From the NCBI GenBank assembly GCA_902774035.1, contig CACYHA010000005.1, positions 16,768-80,767 on the forward strand: a stretch of DNA of 64,000 nt, given 5' to 3'. Every line of letters begins with the position of its first letter. Positions within the stretch are counted from its first letter, which is position 1. The position numbers and the translations under genes were made by a program. The notes beneath the pieces are model-generated. The model searched no databases and was not told the DNA's origin. It saw only the letters and a program-made list of their open reading frames with translations. Below, in pieces: positions 8,327 to 17,001 of this stretch. The stretch comes from Oscillospiraceae bacterium (GTDB taxonomy: Bacteria; Bacillota; Clostridia; Oscillospirales; Acutalibacteraceae).

Positions 8327-9064
8327 TTATTCAGCGGCGGCTTCTTCTGCCGGCGCTTCTTCCACGGCGGGAGCGTTGGATTCGCCCTGTCTGCCTTCGA
8401 TGATCGCATCGGCCATTGCGCCGGAGATCAGGCGAACTGCACGGATGGCGTCGTCGTTGCCGGGGATGACATAATCCACTTCGTCCGGGTCACAGTTGGT
8501 GTCCACAATGGCGATGATGGGGATGCCGAGCTTATGGGCTTCCGCAACGGCGATGCGCTCTTTGCGCGGGTCAACGATGAACAGCGCGTCCGGCTGCTTC
8601 TTCATGCCGGTGATGCCGCCCATGAATTTTTCGAGCTTTTCGATCTCAAGCTGCAGCTTGATGACTTCCTTCTTCGGAAGCATGGCAAAGGTGCCGTCGG
8701 TCTCCATCTGCTTGAGCTGGGCCAGGCGGCGGATACGCTTCTGGATGGTGCCGAAGTTGGTCAGCATACCGCCGAGCCAACGGGCGTTGACATAGGGCAT
8801 GTCGCAGCGGGCGGCTTCTTCGCGGATGGAATCCATCGCCTGCTTTTTCGTGCCGACAAACAGCAGCGTGCCGCCGTTTTCGGAGAGCTCGCGCACGAAA
8901 TGATACGCCTCGTCGAGTTTGCGAACGGTCTTCTGCAGGTCGATGATGTAGATACCGTTGCGTTCTGTGAAAATGTACTCCGCCATTTTCGGGTTCCAGC
9001 GTCTTGTCTGGTGGCCGAAATGCACACCGGCTTCAAGAAGCTGCTTCATTGATACAACTGCCAT
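8327..9064 (-). CDS. rpsB: 30S ribosomal protein S2
   Basis: 245 residues. The hallmarks [37 protein letters not shown] and [19 protein letters not shown] identify S2. The start at 9062-9064 (MAVVSMKQ) is chosen because AAGGAGG lies 8 bases upstream of it and only 2 bases before the earlier ATG at 9068-9070. The tail is an Ala/Glu-rich extension ([15 protein letters not shown]). It is co-transcribed with tsf, as is usual in bacteria. The leader between 9065 and 9173 is structured and may carry ribosomal-protein autoregulation. Confidence 0.97.
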   Translation of the reverse strand: MAVVSMKQLLEAGVHFGHQTRRWNPKMAEYIFTERNGIYIIDLQKTVRKLDEAYHFVRELSENGGTLLFVGTKKQAMDSIREEAARCDMPYVNARWLGGMLTNFGTIQKRIRRLAQLKQMETDGTFAMLPKKEVIKLQLEIEKLEKFMGGITGMKKQPDALFIVDPRKERIAVAEAHKLGIPIIAIVDTNCDPDEVDYVIPGNDDAIRAVRLISGAMADAIIEGRQGESNAPAVEEAPAEEAAAE

Positions 9065-9099
9065 GGTCATATCCTCCTTAAAAAATGTTTGTAACCTCC

Positions 9100-9157
9100 G
9101 AAAGGGCAAGGGCCCGCCGCGCGGACTGGCCGCGAACAGGGCAGACTGACCCCTTTC
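9100..9157 (-). promoter_or_regulatory. Structured leader of rpsB
   Basis: GAAAGGG (9100-9106) pairs with CCCTTTC (9151-9157), enclosing further GC-rich pairings (GGGCCC, CGCGCGGACTGGCCGCG). A hairpin in this position would suit feedback by S2, but no known leader family is recognised. Confidence 0.4.
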
Positions 9158-9173
9158 GTGCGTTATCCGTTGC

Positions 9174-9202
9174 ATTATAGCACAAGCGATTTTAAATTGC
9201 AA
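9174..9202 (-). promoter_or_regulatory. Promoter of rpsB-tsf
   Basis: Minus-strand TTGCAA (9197-9202), 17-base spacer, TATAAT (9174-9179). Confidence 0.7.
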
Positions 9203-9328
9203 GGTTTTTTTGAAAAAAGTTTTCGCCATGTACCAGGGAAAAAATCATTTGTGCCGAAGCACTCGCCCCGGCACTATTTTTCATACGGCTCGCGCCGTAT
9301 TTTTGAGGAAGGTCTCCCCTCCTCTGTT

Positions 9329-9450
9329 CGGCGGAGAAGCTGCAAACGCTCGGCTGCGGCGGATTCGCTTCAAGGTGCGGGATCCTGCCGCCGCCACGGC
9401 AAAGAACAGAAGGGGAACAGAAGAATTCTGCGTTTGCAGCTTCTTCCGCC
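9329..9450. repeat. Degenerate relative of the three-hairpin element (R7)
   Basis: Outer arms 9329-9349 and 9429-9450 pair over 21 positions with a single bulge (core GAAGCTGCAAACGC). The arms begin with CGGCGGA, like the family, but the inside shows no clean set of three hairpins. It fills most of the gene-free stretch between rpsB and murC; no coding capacity is evident there. Confidence 0.45.
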
Positions 9451-9490
9451 GCTTTGCACTTTGCGCGGAACTTCTCCGCTGAAGATAGTA

Positions 9491-9521
9491 TCACCATGCA
9501 TCCGTAAAAAATGCATGGTGA
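9491..9521 (-). terminator. Hairpin after murC
   Basis: A perfect 11-bp stem (TCACCATGCAT/ATGCATGGTGA) with a 9-base loop, 15 bases beyond the murC stop. No T run follows the stem, so it may protect the 3' end rather than terminate by itself. Confidence 0.45.
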
Positions 9522-9535
9522 CAGGTGGAAGATTT

Positions 9536-10912
9536 TTACTTTTTTTCGAGCTTTGCCTTCATCAGCTTTGCGGCCTTGTAAATGTCGCCGCAGCCCAGGG
9601 TGATGATCAGGTCGCCCGCCTGCGCGTGTTCGAGCGTGTAGTCCGCGACCTCCTCAAAGGTGTTGAACCAGACGGAGCCGGGGATCTTTTCCGCGAGGTC
9701 CTTTGTGCAGATGCCGTAGGTGTTCACCTCGCGCGAGCCCATGATCTCTGTCATGACGCAGCGGTCGGGGATCTGCAGCACACGGACGAAATCGTCGAAC
9801 AGGATCTTCGTGCGCGAATAGGTGAAAGGCTGGAACACCGCCCAGACCGTGCGGTAGCCCATCTGCATCACGGCGCTCAGCGTCGCTTCCAGCTCGTTCG
9901 GGTGGTGGGCGTAGTCGTCCGCGATGGTGATGCCGCCGATCTCGGCAAGAATCTCAAACCGCCGCCCCGCGCCGGTAAAGGTTGCGATGCCCGTTTCGCA
10001 GTCCGCAAAGGACACGCCGGCGTTCACAGCCGCCGCAAAAGCGGCCAGCGCGTTGTATATGTGGTGTTTACCGGGGATCCTGAGCTGCAGGTGCGCCACG
10101 GTTTCGCCGCGAAAGACAACGTCGAACCCGGCGAACGCGCCGCGCTCAAAGGTGATGTTCGCCGCGCTGTAGTCGTTTTTGCTGTCAAGACCGAAGGTGA
10201 GCTTTTCCTTGTCGAGCCCTTCCACTGCCCGGACCGTGTTGGCGTCGTCGCCGTTATAGATCAGGGTGCGGCTCGTCAGCGCGGAAAACTTGCGGAAGGA
10301 CGCGATGATGTTGTCGAGGTTCTTGAAGTATTCCAGATGATCCTCGTCCACATTCAGGATCACGGCAACCGAGGGCGAAAGATCCAGATAGTGATCCTTG
10401 TATTCGCAGGCCTCGCAGACCAGCGTGTCGGCGCTCCCCGCGCGGCCGTGGGAGCCGATCATAGGCAGCACGCCGCCGATCACTGCGCCCGGGTCCTTCC
10501 CGGCGGTCAGCAGGATCTGCGTGAGCATGGAGGTGGTGGTCGTTTTGCCGTGGGTGCCGCAAACGCCGATGCAGTTTTTGTAGCGCCGGGTGATGGCGCC
10601 GAAGAGCTTTGCGCGTTCAAAGGCGGGGATTTCGCCGTTCTTTGCGGCAAGAAGCTCCGGGTTGTCGGGCAGGATCGCCGCCGTATAGACGATCAGATCC
10701 GCACCGGCAAGGTTTTCCGCCTTCTGGCCGAGAATGACCTTGACGCCAAGCGAACGCAGATGGTCGATGTTGTCGCCCGGGTTGTTGTCGGAGCCTTGAA
10801 CCGTATAGCCCCAGGAGAGCAAAATCTCCGCAAGCGGGCACATACCGGAACCGCCGATGCCGATGAAATGCACCGTTTTGACCTGTGCGAGCAATTGATC
10901 GATCGTTTGCAT
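9536..10912 (-). CDS. murC: UDP-N-acetylmuramate--L-alanine ligase
   Basis: Adds L-Ala to UDP-MurNAc, the first amino acid of the peptidoglycan stem peptide. 458 residues, the usual length. The N-terminal IHFIGIGGSGMCPLAEIL binds UDP; the ATP loop is GTHGKTTTTSM (near 118); ACEYKDHYL and NVDEDHLEYF are typical of MurC, and IADDYAHHPNE is the C-terminal signature. GAAGGA lies upstream of the ATG. It stands alone on the minus strand, divergent from dpaA. Confidence 0.97.
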   Translation of the reverse strand: MQTIDQLLAQVKTVHFIGIGGSGMCPLAEILLSWGYTVQGSDNNPGDNIDHLRSLGVKVILGQKAENLAGADLIVYTAAILPDNPELLAAKNGEIPAFERAKLFGAITRRYKNCIGVCGTHGKTTTTSMLTQILLTAGKDPGAVIGGVLPMIGSHGRAGSADTLVCEACEYKDHYLDLSPSVAVILNVDEDHLEYFKNLDNIIASFRKFSALTSRTLIYNGDDANTVRAVEGLDKEKLTFGLDSKNDYSAANITFERGAFAGFDVVFRGETVAHLQLRIPGKHHIYNALAAFAAAVNAGVSFADCETGIATFTGAGRRFEILAEIGGITIADDYAHHPNELEATLSAVMQMGYRTVWAVFQPFTYSRTKILFDDFVRVLQIPDRCVMTEIMGSREVNTYGICTKDLAEKIPGSVWFNTFEEVADYTLEHAQAGDLIITLGCGDIYKAAKLMKAKLEKK

Positions 10913-10944
10913 AAGGATTCCTTCTTTACTGAGTTTGTCAGTTT

Positions 10945-10973
10945 ATTATATCGCATTTTTTTGATTCTGTAAA
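10945..10973 (-). promoter_or_regulatory. Promoter of murC
   Basis: Minus-strand TTTACA (10968-10973), 17-base spacer, TATAAT (10945-10950). Confidence 0.7.
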
Positions 10974-10990
10974 CACCTTTTTGCAAATGC

Positions 10991-11018
10991 ACCAAAACTT
11001 CGCCGCCGTCATACAATG
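10991..11018 (+). promoter_or_regulatory. Candidate sigma-K promoter of dpaA
   Basis: AC at 10991-10992, a 17-base gap, then CATACAATG (10010-type position 11010-11018), close to the sigma-K pattern AC-N16/17-CATANNNTA. dpaAB is mother-cell (sigma-K) expressed in Bacillus; the match here is one base short. Confidence 0.35.
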
Positions 11019-11043
11019 GCGTATGAATGAAGGAGGGGTCCGA

Positions 11044-11898
11044 ATGGAACACAGCTTTGTGCTTCTGGCCGGGGACGCGCGTCTGCGCGCGCTGCTGCAT
11101 TTGCTGGAGGAAAAGGGAATATCCGCCCTGCATTTGACCGCCTGCCGCTCCCCTGCCGCGCTGGAAGCGGCGGTCGCGATCGCGAAGACGCTGGTGCTGC
11201 CCGTTCCGATGAGCCGCGACGGCGTTCATCTTTGCAGCAGCGGCGAGGAATGCATCCTGCTGGAGGATGTGCTCGGTGCGCTGCGGCCGGGGCAGGAAGT
11301 GTTCGGCGGCGCCATTTCCGCAGACCAAAAGGCGAAGATCGAAGCCCGGGGCGCAAAGGCGGTCGATTTTTTACGGGATGCGCCTTTCGTTTTGAAAAAC
11401 GCCGCGTTCACGGCGCAGGGTGCGCTGCGTCTGCTGCTGGAGCATCTGAATGTGCCGCTGCAGGGGCTGCCGGTGCTCGTTACGGGCTACGGCCGCGTCG
11501 GAAAAGCGGCGGGAACGCTGCTGCGTTCGGTCGGCTGCCGCGTGAGCGTTGCCGCACGCAGCGAGGTTCAGCGCACCGAAGCGGCGCTCTCCGGCTGCGC
11601 GGCGATCACGCTCGACGCGATGCCCGCGATTTTGCCGCGGACGGCAGCCATCCTCAACACGGCGCCCGCGCCCCTCTTCGACGCGGGGACACTGCGGCGC
11701 TGCCAAAAGGACGCGCTCTATCTGGAGCTTGCCTCCGCCCCCTTCGGCGCGCAGGAAACCGAGGTTCGCGCCGCCGGGCTGCACTACGTTTTCGGCGGAG
11801 GGCTGCCCGGAAGGTTTTGCGCGGCCGGGTGCGCAGACGCGATGCTGCAGGTGATGAAGGGGAAGTGCCCGCTGCTTTCCCCGATGTGTGAAACCTGA
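11044..11898 (+). CDS. dpaA: Dipicolinate synthase subunit A
   Basis: With DpaB it makes dipicolinic acid from dihydrodipicolinate in the mother cell during sporulation (SpoVFA in Bacillus). 284 residues from ATG 11044, which has GGAGGGG upstream. The N-terminal half (AGDARLRALLHLLEEKG) and the C-terminal Rossmann segment PVLVTGYGRVGKAAGTLLRSVG, then ILNTAPAPLFD and FGGGLPGRFC, match the family. Slightly shorter than the roughly 297 residues of Bacillus. dpaB follows 123 bases downstream. Its presence shows the organism makes, or recently made, endospores. Confidence 0.93.
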   Translation: MEHSFVLLAGDARLRALLHLLEEKGISALHLTACRSPAALEAAVAIAKTLVLPVPMSRDGVHLCSSGEECILLEDVLGALRPGQEVFGGAISADQKAKIEARGAKAVDFLRDAPFVLKNAAFTAQGALRLLLEHLNVPLQGLPVLVTGYGRVGKAAGTLLRSVGCRVSVAARSEVQRTEAALSGCAAITLDAMPAILPRTAAILNTAPAPLFDAGTLRRCQKDALYLELASAPFGAQETEVRAAGLHYVFGGGLPGRFCAAGCADAMLQVMKGKCPLLSPMCET

Positions 11899-12021
11899 CG
11901 GCTTTCAAGAGATTTCTGTGCAAAATGGCGGAAAACTGCCGACAGGATTTGCGCATCCGAGTGAATCGGCGGGTACACAACGGCTGAAAAAGCCGGCACC
12001 GCAGCAAAAGGAGGTGATCTC

Positions 12022-12594
12022 ATGCACAAAGCTTCTCTCGGTTATGCCATGACCGGCTCGTTCTGCACCTTTGAAAAAAGCCTTGCCGAACTGCAAAAGC
12101 TGCTGGATTCCGGCTACGCCGTGCTGCCGATCCTGTCGTTCCACGCGGCGCAGACCGACACGCGCTTCGGCAAAGCGGCCGATTTCATCGCGCGTATGGA
12201 AACGATGACCGGCCGCCCTGTCTGGCGCACGCTGACCGCCGTGGAGCCCATCGGCCCGAAAAAGCTCTGCGATCTGCTGATCGTTTCGCCCTGCACCGGC
12301 AACACGCTCGGCAAGCTGGCCGCCGGCATCTATGACACGCCGGTCACGCTCGCCGTGAAATCCCAGCTTCGCGCCGGACGGCCCGTGCTGCTCGGCGTTT
12401 CCACCAACGACGCGCTGGAAGGCTCCGCCAACAGCATCGGCACCCTGCTTGCGCGAAAGAACGTCTTCTTTTTGCCGATGGCGCAGGATGCGCCGGAGCA
12501 CAAGCCGCGTTCCGTGGTCTGCGATTTTTCGAAGACCGGCGCAGCCGCCGAAGCAGCCCTGCGCGGGGAACAACTGCAGCCCCTGTTTTTTTGA
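12022..12594 (+). CDS. dpaB: Dipicolinate synthase subunit B
   Basis: Flavoprotein-like partner of DpaA (SpoVFB). 190 residues: GYAMTGSFCTF at the N-terminus, DLLIVSPCTGNTLGKLAAGIYDTPVTLAVK in the flavoprotein fold (read here in two parts, CTGNTLGKLA and YDTPVTLAVK) and RPVLLGVSTNDAL are all diagnostic. AAAAGGAGGTGA precedes the ATG by 5 bases, an unusually complete ribosome site. A small hairpin (CGGCT/AGCCG, 11981-11995) lies just upstream in the intergenic gap; its role is unknown. Confidence 0.94.
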   Translation: MHKASLGYAMTGSFCTFEKSLAELQKLLDSGYAVLPILSFHAAQTDTRFGKAADFIARMETMTGRPVWRTLTAVEPIGPKKLCDLLIVSPCTGNTLGKLAAGIYDTPVTLAVKSQLRAGRPVLLGVSTNDALEGSANSIGTLLARKNVFFLPMAQDAPEHKPRSVVCDFSKTGAAAEAALRGEQLQPLFF

Positions 12595-12612
12595 ATCAGT
12601 GATGCTTACCTC

Positions 12613-12641
12613 TTGCCAACCGCGCATGATTCCGCTATAAT
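12613..12641 (+). promoter_or_regulatory. Promoter of the TPR/DUF4037 pair
   Basis: TTGCCA (12613-12618), 17-base spacer, TATAAT (12636-12641). Confidence 0.75.
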
Positions 12642-12661
12642 GGGGGCAGGAGGCGAAGCAT

Positions 12662-13492
12662 ATGCCATTGAACAAAGAAGACTACGCGGAACCCCGCTGC
12701 CTGCTGTGCGACATGGATCCGAACAGCGAACAGGCGAAGGTCCAGTCCGTCCCCGTGGGTCGAATTCTGGAAAAGTTCGATCAGTTCCTTGATAAAAACG
12801 ACACGGACGGCGCAAAGCGTCACCTGCTGTACTGGATCGAAGAAGCCCGCGCCGGGCATGACAAGCGCGGCCTCTTCACCCTCAGCAACGAATGGATGGG
12901 CCTTGCACGCAAGCTGGGGCTCAGGGACGAAGCGCTCAAAGCCGCGGAAGACACCCTCGCGCTGGCGGAACAGCTCGGCATGACGGAAAACGTCACCGGC
13001 GCGACGGCGCTGCTCAACGCCGGCACCGTCTGCAAGGCGTTCGGAGAAGCCGAAAAAGGGCTACCTCTCTTTGAAAAAGCAAAAGAGATCTATGAAGCGC
13101 AGCTTGCGCCGGACGACGAACGGCTGCCGGGGCTTTACAACAACATGGGGCTGGCCCTTTGCGACCTCGGCCGCTTTGACGAAGCGAAGGCCGCCTACGA
13201 AAAGGCGTTTTCGCTGACCGCAGCCGTTCCGCAGCGCGCCGGCGACGCCGCCATCACCCTGCTGAACCTCGCGAACCTCATCGAGGCGCAGCGCGGACTG
13301 ATGGAGGGCAACGACGAGATCCTCGCCTGCCTTGACCGGGCGCAGGCACTGCTGGACAGCGAAGGACTGCCCCGCGACGGCTATTACGCCTTTGTCTGCG
13401 AAAAATGTGCCCCGACCTTCGGCTACTACGGCTATTTTGATTATCAGAACGCGCTGCTTTCACGCGCAAGGAGCATTTATGAAGGGGCTTGA
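12662..13492 (+). CDS. TPR-repeat protein
   Basis: 276 residues, cytoplasmic, no signal peptide. A CLLCDMD motif near 18 is followed by helical repeats between about 40 and 245; the segments ATALLNAGTVCKAFGEAEKG and LYNNMGLALCDLGRFDEAKA are textbook TPR units. The last 30 residues are aromatic (APTFGYYGYFDYQNALL). It overlaps the next gene by 14 bases, so the two are translationally coupled and probably act together. TPR arrays bind peptides or partner proteins; the partner is likely the DUF4037 protein, by inference from the overlap. Confidence 0.85.
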   Translation: MPLNKEDYAEPRCLLCDMDPNSEQAKVQSVPVGRILEKFDQFLDKNDTDGAKRHLLYWIEEARAGHDKRGLFTLSNEWMGLARKLGLRDEALKAAEDTLALAEQLGMTENVTGATALLNAGTVCKAFGEAEKGLPLFEKAKEIYEAQLAPDDERLPGLYNNMGLALCDLGRFDEAKAAYEKAFSLTAAVPQRAGDAAITLLNLANLIEAQRGLMEGNDEILACLDRAQALLDSEGLPRDGYYAFVCEKCAPTFGYYGYFDYQNALLSRARSIYEGA

Positions 13493-14405
13493 ACTTTGCG
13501 AAAGATTCTATGAAACCTATGGCGCGCCGATGCTGCACGCGCAGTTTGCGCCGTTCGAAGAGATCATTGCCGTCGGCCTTTGCGGCAGCGGTTCGGAATG
13601 CTTCGGCTTTGATGACGAGGTCTCCCGCGACCACGATTTTGAGCCGGGGTTCTGCCTGTTCCTGCCCGGCGAAGACGTGATCGACCGGCGCACCGCCTTT
13701 CTGCTGGAACGCGCCTACGCCAAGCTGCCGAAAACCTTTCTCGGCTTTGAGCGCGCGTCCCTTTCCCCTGTTGGCGGCAACCGTCACGGCGTTTTGCGCA
13801 TGGACGACTTTTTCCGCGCGAAGGTCGGCGCGGCGGACGGAAGACTGACGGCGGAGCAATGGCTGCGCGTACCGGAGTTTTATCTTGCCGAGGCGACAAA
13901 CGGCAAGGTCTTTCGCGACGACTGCGGCGCGTTCACTGCGGTGCGCGAGCATCTGGCGCACATGCCGGAGGACATCCGTCTGAAAAAGCTGGCGGGCGCG
14001 TTGCTGCTGATGGCGCAGAGCGGACAATACAACTACGCGCGCTGTCTCGCCCACGGCGAACCCGGCGCGGCGCAGCTCGCGCTGAACGAATTCGTCGGCG
14101 CGGCGCTGCACACGGTCTTTTTGCTGAACCGCGCCTACCTGCCGTTTTACAAATGGCAGTTCCGCGCTCTGCGGGCGCTGCCGCACATGAATTCACTGGA
14201 ACCCGGGCTGCTCGCCCTGCTCATCGGCAAAGCGAAGGCTCCGGCAGAGGAAGTCGATGCGATCTGCGCCGCCGTGATCTCCGCGCTGCAATCGCAGGAA
14301 CTCACGACCCAAACCTGCGGCGACCTTGAGCGGCACGCCTATTCCGTCAACGACCGCATCGGCGATCCGCAGATCCGCAACCTGCATATTCTCGCAGGGG
14401 TTTGA
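13479..14405 (+). CDS. DUF4037 family protein, nucleotidyltransferase-like
   Basis: 308 residues from ATG 13479, which has AAGGAG upstream inside the preceding gene. GLCGSGSECFGFDDEVSRDHD near 29-49 (key pieces GSGSE and SRDHDFEPGF) resembles a nucleotidyltransferase active site with paired Asp residues, and the family is defined by this DUF4037 segment. The C-terminal half is helical. The biological substrate is unknown. The overlap with the TPR gene is conserved-looking coupling; an antibiotic-type or tRNA-type nucleotidyltransferase role is possible but unproven. Confidence 0.8.
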   Translation: MKGLELCERFYETYGAPMLHAQFAPFEEIIAVGLCGSGSECFGFDDEVSRDHDFEPGFCLFLPGEDVIDRRTAFLLERAYAKLPKTFLGFERASLSPVGGNRHGVLRMDDFFRAKVGAADGRLTAEQWLRVPEFYLAEATNGKVFRDDCGAFTAVREHLAHMPEDIRLKKLAGALLLMAQSGQYNYARCLAHGEPGAAQLALNEFVGAALHTVFLLNRAYLPFYKWQFRALRALPHMNSLEPGLLALLIGKAKAPAEEVDAICAAVISALQSQELTTQTCGDLERHAYSVNDRIGDPQIRNLHILAGV

Positions 14406-14438
14406 CCGAAGAACCGCGCACGGCAGAGCCGCGCGCAA

Positions 14439-14532
14439 GGCGGCGGCGGAACGAACCGTGCGAACGCACGGTTCAAAAACGAAGCACGCTTCGTTTTTCG
14501 CGCGGCCCGGGCCGCGCGGTTCCGCCGCCGCC
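14439..14532. repeat. Three-hairpin GC-rich element, copy R2
   Basis: Perfect 14-bp outer stem: GGCGGCGGCGGAAC (14439-14452) with GTTCCGCCGCCGCC (14519-14532). Inner hairpins: 14453-14474 (GAACCGTGC), 14475-14498 (AAAAACGAAGC) and 14499-14518 (CGCGCGGCC). Extra hairpins flank it: an imperfect one at about 14416-14437 and GCGCAGC/GCTGCGC at 14537-14553. It lies between two convergent genes. Confidence 0.9.
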
Positions 14533-14557
14533 CCTCGCGCAGCGAAGCTGCGCAAAA

Positions 14558-14590
14558 AAGCCCGCCGGGATTTAAAATCCCTGCGGGCTT
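14558..14590. terminator. Bidirectional terminator
   Basis: AAGCCCGCCGGGATT pairs with AATCCCTGCGGGCTT (one mismatch). Upstream A-run serves the minus-strand lysozyme gene; the plus-strand T run is weak. It ends both convergent units. Confidence 0.75.
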
Positions 14591-14603
14591 GCCTGTTTCT
14601 GTG

Positions 14604-16160
14604 TTATTTTGCCACGGCATACATCAAGTTAGATGGATCGGAATAGATCCTGTTGCCCTTGGCGTTCGTTATGTAGGTGCACACATAGAAATAATAGCGC
14701 ACCCCTGCGTCCAGGTCGTCGATCCCGGTCTGCGTAGTTCCCGCTTTCACGGAACGCACCTCTTCAAAGGCGCCGTCGGGATCCTTCGAAGCGAAGACCG
14801 AATAGCCCTCCGCCTTTTTGGAAGCATTCCACTGCAGCCAGATCTTCCCCCGGCCGTTGTCAATGTCGGTCAGCTTCACACCGGTGGGACGGGTATAGAC
14901 CGATAGCTCGCCGCCGTCGCTGTAGATAGCGTCGTCACCCATTTTTGCAAAAGCGGCAACCATGAAGGTGTAGTGCGTGCCGGGCTTGAGGTTCTTGATC
15001 GTGCAGCGCAGCTCATCCGCCTCCATGCGGCGCAGCTTGACCCATTCGTCGTTCACGAGCTGATAGATGCGGTAGCCCTGGGCCGCCGGATAAGCGTTCC
15101 AGACCACGGTCACGGTGTCGGCGGTTTTTTCCGTCACGTCAAAGCCCTCGACCTTTCCGTTTTCAAAGGCGGATTGGGAAAGCTTGCGCAGTGTGGTGAC
15201 CTGCTTTTCGCCGCATTTTTCGCAGACGAGGATCTTCTTGCCGTTGGAGGTGAAGGTCGGCTCCACGCGCTTGGCAACGCTGAACCGGTGCTCCAGACAA
15301 TCCACGTTGAATTTGATGGTGTTCTCGCACGGGCCGAGGAAGCCGTTGTTTGCGTTATAAGCATAAACCCGCACGGCAAACCGGCCGAGGCCGAGCTTGG
15401 AAAGATCCAGCGTGATGCGGCGCTCGTTTGCGCCGACGGGGATACCGATGGCGTTCTCCCAGTCGAAATCGTCGCCGGTCTTTTTCGCGATATACACGGC
15501 GTAGCCGGTGAAATTGCCGGTGGCGCGGTTCCAATTGATGTTGATCAGGCGGTCGGCGTCCAGCGTTTTGTCGTCCGCTTTGGAAGTGGGCTTCACCGCG
15601 GAAATGTTGTTGACGCAGTAGACCGGCCAGTAGCTGTTCACAGCGGCAGCCGCACGCGCGGAAGATCTTGCGGCGCGGTTGGAGGGAACCTCAAAATAAT
15701 AGCACCAGTAGTAACCCGCGTTGTAGGCGCCTTCCTGCGTGTTGGGCACCTTGCTCATATAGTTGTAGATGTGTTTGAACTCGTTTTTCTGCAGCTCGTG
15801 CTTCAGGTATTCCAACTGACCGGCAATGCTCAGATAATCGTAGCCGTTGTTGTTGCAGAAATTCATGAGATTTCTGAATCTGCCGCCGTTCCACTGACAC
15901 AGACCGCCGGAGGGACGGCCGTTGCAGTCGATGATCACGAGCGCGGGATCGAAATCGGATTCGTGTTCAATGTTGGACATGATACCGCAGGCAGCGGCAG
16001 GATTGAAACCGATATTCTGGGTCAGATAGGAAAACACCTGGGTCTCTTTGGAAGAACCGCCCGCCGCCGACACGCGGGGCGCGGAACCGACCAATGTCAG
16101 GACCAGAGTAAAGAACAATGTGAGCGCCAAGAACGCTGTTGTCTTCTTTGCCTTTTTCAT
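14604..16160 (-). CDS. Secreted phage-tail-lysozyme-type muramidase with Fn3 domains
   Basis: 518 residues. Signal peptide at 1-32 (MKKAKKTTAFLALTLFF, then VSAAGG). A lysozyme-like domain at about 38-180 holds GIMSNIEHESDFDPAL with the probable catalytic Glu, GLCQWNGGRFRNLM and AYNAGYYWCYYFE, matching the phage_tail lysozyme family. Three fibronectin-III-like modules follow (about 195-285, 335-425, 428-518). A CEKCGEKQ zinc knuckle lies between the first and second. It probably cuts peptidoglycan outside the membrane, in remodelling or against competitors. Promoter at 16299-16327. Confidence 0.85.
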   Translation of the reverse strand: MKKAKKTTAFLALTLFFTLVLTLVGSAPRVSAAGGSSKETQVFSYLTQNIGFNPAAACGIMSNIEHESDFDPALVIIDCNGRPSGGLCQWNGGRFRNLMNFCNNNGYDYLSIAGQLEYLKHELQKNEFKHIYNYMSKVPNTQEGAYNAGYYWCYYFEVPSNRAARSSARAAAAVNSYWPVYCVNNISAVKPTSKADDKTLDADRLININWNRATGNFTGYAVYIAKKTGDDFDWENAIGIPVGANERRITLDLSKLGLGRFAVRVYAYNANNGFLGPCENTIKFNVDCLEHRFSVAKRVEPTFTSNGKKILVCEKCGEKQVTTLRKLSQSAFENGKVEGFDVTEKTADTVTVVWNAYPAAQGYRIYQLVNDEWVKLRRMEADELRCTIKNLKPGTHYTFMVAAFAKMGDDAIYSDGGELSVYTRPTGVKLTDIDNGRGKIWLQWNASKKAEGYSVFASKDPDGAFEEVRSVKAGTTQTGIDDLDAGVRYYFYVCTYITNAKGNRIYSDPSNLMYAVAK

Positions 16161-16298
16161 GTCATCACCTCGCTTTGAGATTGCAGCCGCAAACGGCCGC
16201 TTTCGAGAAAGGACTCGATGGATGGAAAGTCAATTTCGTTCGTCTTTTTGCCCAGTTGAATGGGAGCGTTTTTGTGCATGTTGAACACAACGTTGGTT

Positions 16299-16327
16299 AT
16301 TATAGCAGAAGATCCGTTTTTTGTCAA
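16299..16327 (-). promoter_or_regulatory. Promoter of the lysozyme-Fn3 gene
   Basis: Consensus on the minus strand: TTGACA (16322-16327), 17-base spacer, TATAAT (16299-16304). The 5' leader would be about 130 bases. Confidence 0.85.
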
Positions 16328-17001
16328 CCCCCAATTTTTCGCGAGCCGCTTTTCAAGGGTTTTTCGCCTCGATTTGCCCTTTTCTGCGTTTGCGGAATCG
16401 TTTTCCCCTCCCGCTTTTCCGGTTCGTTTTCGTGTCAAAATTCGCCCGTTTTCGCCCTTGGTTTTCTTGCCCGTTTTTCGGCGCGGCAGCGTCCGGTTCA
16501 GCCGCAAAAAAAGCATTGACCGCCCCGGGGGCGGTTTATTCCGTTTGCGCTGCATTTTTTGAAATTTTTTTGCCGCAGTGCCGATTTTTCCTTTGGGCGC
16601 AAAGCGGCTGATCTTTGGTCAGCTTTGTCCATTATTCAATAAATTTGTTTTATTTAAAACATTTTGAAAGATCATTTTGAGAATCTTTCACAAAAAATCA
16701 CCGTTCGGCATTTGTTGTGTTTTTGCAAGTCGTTTTTGCGGACGCACGCGTGTGTCCGCTTCCTTTTTCCGTCGAAACGCCCCGAGCTTTTTCCTCTTTC
16801 CGCTATACTATTATATATAGCGTTTCTGTGCATTGTTTGCCGAATTCGGAAGAACGGACGCGGACTTTGTCATACTATTATATATAGCGTCTTTTGCGTT
16901 TGTTTCTTCGGCCGCGCACGGAAGCGACAATTTTCTCTTTTTTGTTTCCGGCTGCGTTTTTTCAAAAAAAGCTTCAACCGGACGCCGTCAAGAGGCAAAA
17001 A
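16328..17001. other. Long gene-free stretch
   Basis: About 670 bases without a convincing gene: frames are open because of T-rich, stop-poor composition but lack ribosome sites and protein-like content. It holds a GC hairpin (ACCGCCC/GGGCGGT, about 16518-16535) followed on the minus strand by a T run, and two copies of an AT-rich block (16805-16823, 16872-16890). Confidence 0.5.
16805..16890. repeat. Tandem AT-rich promoter-like blocks
   Basis: The 19-base block ATACTATTATATATAGCGT occurs at 16805-16823 and at 16872-16890, 67 bases apart. On the minus strand each carries TATAAT with AAACAA at the -35 distance (17-base spacer). The surrounding sequence is only loosely similar. Confidence 0.6.
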
